Of a stretch of 27,540 nucleotides of DNA, positions 22,117 through 27,540 are shown in pieces (positions within the stretch are counted from its first letter, which is position 1; each line of letters begins with the position of its first letter). The stretch lies in NCBI GenBank assembly GCA_937958475.1, contig CALFXR010000079.1:1-27540 (forward strand), read 5' to 3'. Below the pieces are notes generated by a model, which was given only the letters and a program-made list of their open reading frames with translations, did not search any database and was not told the DNA's origin. The translations under genes were made by a program, and so were the position numbers. This stretch comes from an uncultured Mesorhizobium sp. (GTDB lineage Bacteria; Pseudomonadota; Alphaproteobacteria; Rhizobiales; Rhizobiaceae).

Positions 22117-22371
22117 TCAGGCCACGGCCACGGCCTTGTCGGGACGGTTCCAGATAATGGTTGGAACCAGATCCTTGTACGGCTTCTCGACGATCTCGGC
22201 GGGGGTCATGTGGTTCGCCACGATCAACTCGGGTGCGAGTTCCATCATGAGCTCCTCGAATTCGTCGACTGTAGCCGCCTCGATGTGCAGGCCGACAATG
22301 TCGCTCTCGCAGACATAGACGCCGGCCTCGTCATCCCAAACAGCCTTGACGGTGAAGGCACGCTTGCTCAT
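22117..22371 (-). CDS. HicB/DUF1902-type antitoxin
   Basis: The 84-residue protein starts MSKRAFTVKAVWDDEAGVYV, then CESDIVGLHIEAATVDEFEE and LMMELAPELIVANHM. This is the degenerate RNase H-like fold of HicB antitoxins, of the DUF1902 sort paired with HicA in alphaproteobacteria. I prefer the ATG at 22371, with AGGGAGGG (22379-22386) seven bases upstream; the 30-residue in-frame extension to 22461 is not family-like and would swallow the likely promoter. No C-terminal helix-turn-helix or ribbon-helix-helix is visible, so autoregulation would have to work differently from classical HicB. Confidence 0.8.
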   Translation of the reverse strand: MSKRAFTVKAVWDDEAGVYVCESDIVGLHIEAATVDEFEELMMELAPELIVANHMTPAEIVEKPYKDLVPTIIWNRPDKAVAVA

Positions 22372-22399
22372 GCGGATGCCCTCCCTGGGCGCGGCTCCT

Positions 22400-22441
22400 G
22401 TGATCACCAGCATATAGTCCACGCCGACCACGGCGCAACAA
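22400..22441 (-). promoter_or_regulatory. Likely hicBA promoter with palindrome at the start site
   Basis: On the minus strand TTGTTG (22436-22441) and CTATAT (22412-22417; the rhizobial -10 form) are 18 bases apart. The predicted start of transcription falls on the 8-base palindrome GTGATCAC (22400-22407), a natural operator place. The antitoxin binding site at 22379-22386 follows. Candidate only. Confidence 0.42.
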
Positions 22442-22514
22442 TAGCCGTACTGACCAACCATGGGCGAAACGAAGGGCGCGAGATCTGCCTAGGCGCATCC
22501 CGCCCCGCCCCCCA

Positions 22515-22556
22515 ACATTACCAAACTTTCATCCGCCGGAAATGGCGCCGTAATGT
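22515..22556. promoter_or_regulatory. Inverted repeat upstream of degP
   Basis: ACATTAC (22515-22521) and GTAATGT (22550-22556) form a perfect 7-base inverted repeat with 28 bases between, in the 253-base gap between the divergent hicBA and degP genes. Spacing would allow a regulator dimer bound on one face of the helix over more than three turns. I found no convincing sigma-factor motif for degP. Confidence 0.35.
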
Positions 22557-22624
22557 CGGGCTCTCTATCTCTCCTGGCACCGGACGCAGACGAGCGCGTC
22601 CAGAGCCAAGAGGATTTTGGACCC

Positions 22625-24154
22625 ATGACAAATGCCCCCCGTTCCGTATCGCGGACCAGCAGGCGCCTGATGGCCGCGGCCGCTTCGGTCGCCATCGCCG
22701 GCGCGATCGGCCTCGGCGCCGTGACCACCGGCACCGCGCCTGTCTTCGCCGAAGCCGTGCGCGTCGAGGCGCCCCAGGCGCCGGGCTTCGCCGACGTCGT
22801 CGAGCGCGTTTCCCCGGCCGTCGTCAGCGTGCAGGTGAAGGCCAAGGTCGAGCCGGCGTCCGACCGCGGCGCCCAGCTGTTCTCCGGCCCCGGCTTCGAC
22901 GACCTGCCCGACGACCATCCGATGAAGCGCTTCTTCCGCGAGTTCCGCGGCTTCGGCGACCGTCAGGACCAGGGCCGCAACAACCGCCGCGACCGCCGCA
23001 ACGCCGAGCCGCGCCCCGTGTCGCAGGGCTCGGGCTTCTTCATCTCCGAGGACGGCTACCTCGTCACCAACAACCACGTCGTCGAGGGCGGCTCGAACTT
23101 CACCGTGGTCATGGACGACGGCGCCGAGCTCGACGCCAAGCTGGTCGGCACCGACCCGCGCACCGACCTCGCCGTGCTCAAGGTCGAGGAGGCGCGCAAG
23201 TTCACCTACGTCGCCTTCGCCGACGATTCGAAGGTGCGCGTCGGCGACTGGGTGGTCGCCGTCGGCAATCCGTTCGGCCTCGGCGGCACGGTGACGGCCG
23301 GCATCGTTTCGGCCCGCGGCCGCGACATCGGCGCCGGCCCCTACGACGACTTCATCCAGATCGACGCGGCGGTGAACCGCGGCAATTCCGGCGGCCCGGC
23401 CTTCAACCTCAACGGCGAGGTGGTCGGCATCAACACGGCGATCTTCTCGCCGTCCGGCGGCAATGTCGGCATCGCCTTCGCCATCCCGGCCTCGACCGCC
23501 AAGGAGGTCGTCCAGGACCTGATGCAGTCGGGCACGGTGGAGCGCGGCTGGCTCGGCGTGCAGATCCAGCCGGTCACCAAGGACATCGCCGAATCGCTCG
23601 GCCTCGCCGACGCCAAGGGCGCGCTGGTCTCCGAAGCCCAGGCCGACGGACCGGCGAAAGCCGCCGGCGTCGCCGCGGGCGACGTGATCACCGCGGTCGA
23701 CGGCCGCGCGGTCGCCTCGCCGAAGGAACTCGCCCGGCTGATCGGCAACATCCAGCCCGGCAAGGCGGTGGACGTCTCGCTGTGGCGCGACGGCAAGACC
23801 GAGAAGGTCACGGTCAAGCTCGGCGAACTGCCCGGCGCCGACAAGCAGGCGAAGGTCGAGCAGCCGGCTCCGGCCGACGCCAACGCGCTCGAGGATCTCG
23901 GCCTCACCGTCACCCGCGCCGAGGACGGCAAGGGCGTCGTCGTCACCGACGTCGATCCCGACAGCGAGGCGGCGACCCGCGGCATCCAGCCCGGCGACGT
24001 GATCGTGGCGGTCAACTCGAAGGAGGTCGGCAGCGGCGACGAGGTCACCGCGGCGGTCGCCGAGGCTGCCAAGGCCGGCCGCAAGGCGGTGCTGATGCAG
24101 ATCATGCGCGACGACACCAGCCGCTTCGTGGCGCTTCCAGTCGCCAAGGGCTGA
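22625..24154 (+). CDS. degP: Periplasmic serine protease DegP/HtrA
   Basis: The 509-residue protein has a long signal peptide ending near TTGTAPVFA|EAV, a trypsin-like domain with catalytic H151 (TNNHVVEGG), D181 (RTDLAVLK) and S255 (GNSGGPAF), and two PDZ domains at about 295-385 (GWLGVQIQPVTKDIAESLGL) and 410-500 (GVVVTDVDPDSEAA). It degrades or refolds damaged periplasmic proteins. A hydrophilic Arg/Asp/Asn-rich loop at about 110-135 is the LA-loop region. The ATG at 22625 is followed at once by the signal peptide, with AAGAGGA ten bases upstream; an open extension to 22553 is not needed. Neighbours are a two-component system and ccm genes. Confidence 0.94.
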   Translation: MTNAPRSVSRTSRRLMAAAASVAIAGAIGLGAVTTGTAPVFAEAVRVEAPQAPGFADVVERVSPAVVSVQVKAKVEPASDRGAQLFSGPGFDDLPDDHPMKRFFREFRGFGDRQDQGRNNRRDRRNAEPRPVSQGSGFFISEDGYLVTNNHVVEGGSNFTVVMDDGAELDAKLVGTDPRTDLAVLKVEEARKFTYVAFADDSKVRVGDWVVAVGNPFGLGGTVTAGIVSARGRDIGAGPYDDFIQIDAAVNRGNSGGPAFNLNGEVVGINTAIFSPSGGNVGIAFAIPASTAKEVVQDLMQSGTVERGWLGVQIQPVTKDIAESLGLADAKGALVSEAQADGPAKAAGVAAGDVITAVDGRAVASPKELARLIGNIQPGKAVDVSLWRDGKTEKVTVKLGELPGADKQAKVEQPAPADANALEDLGLTVTRAEDGKGVVVTDVDPDSEAATRGIQPGDVIVAVNSKEVGSGDEVTAAVAEAAKAGRKAVLMQIMRDDTSRFVALPVAKG

Positions 24155-24253
24155 TCCCGAAAGGCGATCCCGAGCGGCGGCCGTAACACCCCCGGGCCGC
24201 CGGCCGGGAGAAGCCCGGGACCGGTGCCTTTCGTCAGTTCTCGCATCGGTTCC

Positions 24254-24291
24254 AGCGGCAGCAGGCCCCATCTCCTGCTGCCGCTCTTGTC
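24254..24291 (+). terminator. Intrinsic terminator after degP
   Basis: Perfect 12-base arms (AGCGGCAGCAGG at 24254-24265, CCTGCTGCCGCT at 24274-24285) with an 8-base loop are followed by CTTGTCTTGT. It is the most canonical terminator in the window and separates degP from the regulator gene. Confidence 0.75.
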
Positions 24292-24293
24292 TT

Positions 24294-24307
24294 GTGCGGG
24301 ACCGCAC
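24294..24307. promoter_or_regulatory. Short palindrome before the response regulator
   Basis: GTGCGG, two bases, CCGCAC form an almost perfect 14-base palindrome between the degP terminator and the GGAGG site (24317-24321) of the regulator gene. It may be an operator or just a GC-rich coincidence. Confidence 0.3.
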
Positions 24308-24326
24308 CCGACATCCGGAGGACGAC

Positions 24327-25040
24327 ATGCTCTCAGCCCCAGGCGAAACCGCGTATAAGACGGCCATGAAGATTCTGGTGATCGAAGACGACCGCGAGGC
24401 TGCCGACTATCTCTCCAAGGCCTTCGCCGAGGCCGGCCACACCGCTCATCTCGCCGCCGACGGCGAGGCCGGCTTCGCCATGGCCGACGGCGGCGAATAC
24501 GACGTCATGGTGGTCGACCGCATGCTGCCGCGCCGCGACGGGCTGTCGGTGATCGCCGGCCTGCGCGCCCGCGGCGACACCACGCCGGTGCTGATCCTGT
24601 CGGCGCTGGGCGAGGTCGACGACCGCGTCACCGGGCTGCGCGCCGGCGGCGACGACTACCTGACCAAGCCCTACGCCTTCTCCGAACTCCTCGCCCGCGT
24701 CGAGGTGCTCAACCGCCGCGGCGGCAGCCGTGAGGTCGAGACCGTCTACCGCGCCGGCGACCTCGAGCTCGACCGGCTGTCGCACACGGTGAAGCGCGCC
24801 GGGCGCGAGATCGTGCTGCAGCCGCGCGAGTTCCGCCTGCTCGAATACCTGATGCGCCACGCCGGCCAGGTGGTGACGCGCACCATGCTGCTGGAAAACG
24901 TCTGGGACTATCATTTCGACCCGCAGACCAACGTCATCGACGTCCACGTCTCTCGGCTGCGCAGCAAGATCGAGAAGGGCTTCGACAGCCCGCTCCTGCA
25001 CACCGTGCGCGGCGCCGGATACATGCTGAAGGCCGGCTGA
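24327..25040 (+). CDS. OmpR-family response regulator
   Basis: The protein has 237 residues with the ATG at 24327, which has a strong GGAGG five bases upstream; the family-like sequence MKILVIEDDREAADYLSKAF starts 13 residues later at ATG 24366, which has only a weak site. Numbered from 24366, the receiver has acidic D8/D9, phosphoacceptor D51 (VVDRMLPRRDG), LILSALGEVDDRVTGLRAGG and DYLTKPYAFSE. The winged helix has LQPREFRLLEYLMRHAGQVV, IDVHVSRLRSKIE and VRGAGYMLK. It pairs with the next kinase, three bases away. Position after degP suggests envelope-stress control, as CpxR/DegP in E. coli, but that is inference; I do not know a name for this pair. Confidence 0.9.
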   Translation: MLSAPGETAYKTAMKILVIEDDREAADYLSKAFAEAGHTAHLAADGEAGFAMADGGEYDVMVVDRMLPRRDGLSVIAGLRARGDTTPVLILSALGEVDDRVTGLRAGGDDYLTKPYAFSELLARVEVLNRRGGSREVETVYRAGDLELDRLSHTVKRAGREIVLQPREFRLLEYLMRHAGQVVTRTMLLENVWDYHFDPQTNVIDVHVSRLRSKIEKGFDSPLLHTVRGAGYMLKAG

Positions 25041-25043
25041 GCG

Positions 25044-26483
25044 ATGGGCCGGCGGCTGCTCGCCATCATGAACACGACGGCGGCGCGCCTGTCGGCGCTC
25101 TATCTGATCCTGTTCAGCATCTGCGCCGTCTTCCTCGTCTTCTACATGACCTCGCTGTCGGTGCGCATGCTGACGGCGCAGACGCAGGAGACGATCAACG
25201 AGGAGGTGCAGGGCCTCGCCGCCGCCTACCAGCGCGGCGGCCTGCCGCTTCTGGTGCGCACCATCGAGCGGCGGGCGCGGCAGCCCAGCGCCAACCTCTA
25301 TCTGATCGCCGACCCCAACGGCCGCATCCTGTCGGGCAACGTCGAAAGCCTGGAGCCGGGGGTGCTCGACATCGACGGCTGGACCGAGCGGCCCTTCTCC
25401 TACCAGCGCTACGGCGAGAGCAGCGCCGGGCAGGACCGCCAGGCGCAGCGCGCGGGCGAGACCGAGATGCGCCATGGCGCGCTGGCGCTGGTCCTGCGCC
25501 TTCCCAACCAGATGATCATCCTGGTCGGGCGCGACCTGGGCGAGCCGGAGCGCTTCCGGGCCGTGGTGCGCCGCGCCCTGATGGTGGCGTTCGGCATCAT
25601 GGGCGTCGGCGCGCTGCTCATCTGGTTTTTCGTCGGCCGCCGCGCGCTGAAGCGCATCGACAGCGTCTCGGAAGCCAGCGTGCGCATCATGGGCGGCGAC
25701 CTCTCCGGCCGCCTGCCGGTCTCCGGGGCGGGCGACGAGTTCGACCGCCTGTCGGAGAACCTCAACGCCATGCTGGCGCGCATCGCCAGCCTCAACGAGG
25801 GGCTGCGCCAGGTCTCCGACAACATCGCCCACGACCTGAAGACGCCGCTGACCCGCCTGCGCAACCGCGCCGAGGCCGCGCTTGCCGGCGCCAGGGACAG
25901 CGCCGAGTATCGCGAGGCGCTGGACGGCACGATCGCCGAATCCGACCAGTTGATCCGCACCTTCAACGCCATCCTGATGATCTCGCGGCTGGAGGCCGGC
26001 TATTCGACGGAAGCGCTGTCGAAGGTCGATCTCGCCGAACTGGTGCGCGACGTCGTCGAGCTCTACGAGCCGGCGGCCGAGGAGGTCGGCGTCGTGCTCG
26101 AAGCCGAGACGACGGGTCCCGCCGTGGTCGACGGCAACCGCGAACTGATCGCCCAGGCGCTGTCGAACATCGTCGACAACGCCATCAAGTATACTGACGG
26201 CGCCGAGGAGCCGCGCGTTCGGGTGCGCCTGGCGCGCGAGGCGGCGGGCCTGCGCCTTTCCGTCGACGACAACGGCCCCGGCATTCCCGACGCCGCCGAC
26301 CGCCAGCGCGCCACCGAACGCTTCGTCCGCCTGGAGAAGAGCCGGTCTCAGCCGGGCTCGGGCCTGGGCCTGAGCCTCGCCAAGGCGGTGATGCGTTTCC
26401 ATGGCGGCAGGCTTGATCTCGACGCCCGCGATCCCGGATTATCCGTCGCCATGGTGTTCCCCGACGCGAAGGAAAACGGATGA
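25044..26483 (+). CDS. Sensor histidine kinase
   Basis: The 479-residue kinase has membrane segments at about 15-36 (LSALYLILFSICAVFLVFYM) and 178-200 (LMVAFGIMGVGALLIWFFVG), a periplasmic domain between them, a HAMP domain (RIMGGDLSGRLPVSGAGDEF), a dimerisation helix with H263 (DNIAHDLKTPLTRLRNR) and an ATPase domain with NIVDNAIKYTDG, DDNGPGIPDA and GSGLGLSLAKAV. It should phosphorylate the preceding regulator. The signal is unknown. The ATG is three bases after the regulator stop, and the kinase stop overlaps the glnE start (ATGA). The 689-residue ORF on the other strand is a shadow. Confidence 0.9.
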   Translation: MGRRLLAIMNTTAARLSALYLILFSICAVFLVFYMTSLSVRMLTAQTQETINEEVQGLAAAYQRGGLPLLVRTIERRARQPSANLYLIADPNGRILSGNVESLEPGVLDIDGWTERPFSYQRYGESSAGQDRQAQRAGETEMRHGALALVLRLPNQMIILVGRDLGEPERFRAVVRRALMVAFGIMGVGALLIWFFVGRRALKRIDSVSEASVRIMGGDLSGRLPVSGAGDEFDRLSENLNAMLARIASLNEGLRQVSDNIAHDLKTPLTRLRNRAEAALAGARDSAEYREALDGTIAESDQLIRTFNAILMISRLEAGYSTEALSKVDLAELVRDVVELYEPAAEEVGVVLEAETTGPAVVDGNRELIAQALSNIVDNAIKYTDGAEEPRVRVRLAREAAGLRLSVDDNGPGIPDAADRQRATERFVRLEKSRSQPGSGLGLSLAKAVMRFHGGRLDLDARDPGLSVAMVFPDAKENG

Positions 26484-27540
26484 CGGCAGCCGCCCCGACC
26501 AGACAGCTCGCGACCGGCTGGTTCGGCGCCGCGCCGAAGACGTTGACGCCGCTCGACGCGGAAGCGGCTGCGGCGCAGCTCGCCGATCTCGCGAACGAGG
26601 CACGCGAGGCGGACCTGCCGCGGCTCGCCACGCTGCTTCACGGGGAGGGCGGGATGCAGGCGTTCCTCGCCGCCGTTCTCGACCTGTCGCCCTTCCTGCG
26701 CGATTCCTTGCGCCGCCGCCCGTCGATCCTCGACGGCCTGTTCGATCACACGGTCGCGGATCGCCTCGCTGCGATCAACGCGGCGGCGGTTGCCGCCGGG
26801 CTCGACACCGAAGCGAGCGAGGCCGGGCTGATGGTGCAGCTGCGGTCCCTCAAGCTCGAAGCCCATGTGCTGATCGCGCTCGACGAGCTTGCCGGCGCGG
26901 TCGAGACCGAGACGACCGTGCGCCGGCTGAGCGACCTCGCCGACGCCTGCGTCGGCGCCGCGGTCGCCTTCCTGCTGCGCGACGCGCACCGGCAGGGCAA
27001 GCTCAGGCTACCCGATCCGGAGAACCCGGCGGAAGGCTCCGGCTGGATCCTGCTCGGCATGGGCAAGCTCGGCGCCCACGAGCTCAACTTCTCCTCCGAC
27101 ATCGACCTCGTCGTCTTCTTCGAGCCGGAGGCGCCGGCGATCCCCGATCCGTACGAGGCGGTCGACCTGTTCTCGCGCCTGACGCGGCGGCTGGTGCGCA
27201 TCCTCCAGGATCGCACCGAGGGCGGCTACGTCTTCCGCACCGATCTCAGGCTGCGCCCCGATCCCGGCTCGACGCCGCTGGCGATCCCGGTCGAATCGGC
27301 TCTGATCTACTACGAGAGCAGGGGACAGAACTGGGAACGCGCCGCCATGATCAAGGCGCGGCCGGTAGCCGGCGACAGGGCGGCCGCGGCGCGCTTCCTC
27401 AAGGAGATCCAGCCCTATGTCTGGCGCAAGTACATGGACTACGCGGCGATCGCCGACGTCCATTCGATCAAGCGCCAGATCCACGCCCACAAGGGCCACG
27501 GCGAGATCGCGGTCAGGGGCCACAACGTCAAGCTCGGCCG
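26480..27540 (+). CDS. glnE: Glutamine synthetase adenylyltransferase/deadenylase GlnE, N-terminal part
   Basis: The frame runs off the window; 353 codons are visible of a family that usually has about 950-1000 residues. Visible are LAAVLDLSPFLRDSLRRRPS, SLKLEAHVLIALDELAG, and the nucleotidyltransferase motif GMGKLGAHELNFSSDIDLVV (G193 onward, D207 and D209 as metal ligands), then RTDLRLRPDPGSTPLAIPVE, YYESRGQNWERAAMIKARPV and VWRKYMDYAAIADVHSIKRQ. This N-terminal half is the deadenylylating domain. GlnE switches glutamine synthetase off and on with nitrogen status through PII proteins. AAGGA (26469-26473) lies six bases before the ATG, which overlaps the kinase stop by four bases. Confidence 0.95.
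   Translation, partial: MTAAAPTRQLATGWFGAAPKTLTPLDAEAAAAQLADLANEAREADLPRLATLLHGEGGMQAFLAAVLDLSPFLRDSLRRRPSILDGLFDHTVADRLAAINAAAVAAGLDTEASEAGLMVQLRSLKLEAHVLIALDELAGAVETETTVRRLSDLADACVGAAVAFLLRDAHRQGKLRLPDPENPAEGSGWILLGMGKLGAHELNFSSDIDLVVFFEPEAPAIPDPYEAVDLFSRLTRRLVRILQDRTEGGYVFRTDLRLRPDPGSTPLAIPVESALIYYESRGQNWERAAMIKARPVAGDRAAAARFLKEIQPYVWRKYMDYAAIADVHSIKRQIHAHKGHGEIAVRGHNVKLG

Noticed and set aside
22372..22461. Thirty-residue longer start of the antitoxin
   Set aside because: It covers the likely promoter and palindrome and is not family-like; the ATG at 22371 has a strong binding site.
24333..26402. 689-residue minus-strand ORF opposite the regulator and kinase genes
   Set aside because: No domains, covers two unambiguous genes on the other strand.

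Overview
The window looks like a GC-rich alphaproteobacterial chromosome, most probably order Hyphomicrobiales (Rhizobiales), near the Phyllobacteriaceae/Rhizobiaceae. Four things point there: a gene transfer agent (GTA) structural cluster in the RcGTA gene order, a FeuN-like/FeuP/FeuQ locus, a cycHJKL-type (ccmI-E-F-H) block followed by degP, a two-component pair and glnE (an order I recall from Sinorhizobium), and two kinds of intergenic palindromic repeat typical of this order. I cannot name a genus.

Layout. (1) 1-10942, plus strand: the late GTA cluster, from the C-terminal part of the HK97-type major capsid protein, through head-tail connector proteins, major tail protein, tail chaperones, a very short tape measure, distal tail protein, a Cys-rich hub protein, an NlpC/P60 peptidase and a 1296-residue tip protein, to a 68-residue membrane protein. 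Every gene after the cut capsid gene looks intact. A hairpin, a composite palindromic repeat and three copies of a long inverted-repeat element sit in four of its gene junctions. (2) 10992-13363, minus strand: two overlapping glycosyltransferase genes (GT2 then GT4), converging on the GTA cluster across a shared hairpin terminator. (3) 13785-16275, plus: a small secreted FeuN-like protein, FeuP and FeuQ. (4) 16276-17314: a lower-order stretch with a 73-residue unknown ORF and a PemK/MazF-like protein. (5) 17315-17740: a 17 kDa surface-antigen-type lipoprotein. (6) 17826-21896: the cytochrome c maturation genes ccmI, ccmE, ccmF, ccmH in a tight operon. (7) 21916-22371, minus: a HicA toxin with a HicB/DUF1902-type antitoxin, between ccmH and degP. 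(8) 22625-24154: the periplasmic protease DegP, ending in a clear intrinsic terminator. (9) 24327-27540: an OmpR-type regulator, its histidine kinase, and glnE, which overlaps the kinase stop codon and runs off the window.

How it works together. The GTA block would build the tail and adsorption apparatus of a phage-like DNA-transfer particle. The rest is core envelope and periplasm physiology: osmotic/envelope sensing (FeuNPQ), haem attachment to c-type cytochromes (Ccm), protein quality control (DegP with a possible cognate two-component system) and nitrogen control (GlnE). Two toxin-antitoxin-like modules flank the ccm operon. The less ordinary points are the repeat and hairpin insertions inside the GTA operon, a small Arg-rich ORF between the connector and tail-terminator genes, the PemK-like unit with an unrecognised partner, and the coupling of glnE to a sensor kinase.
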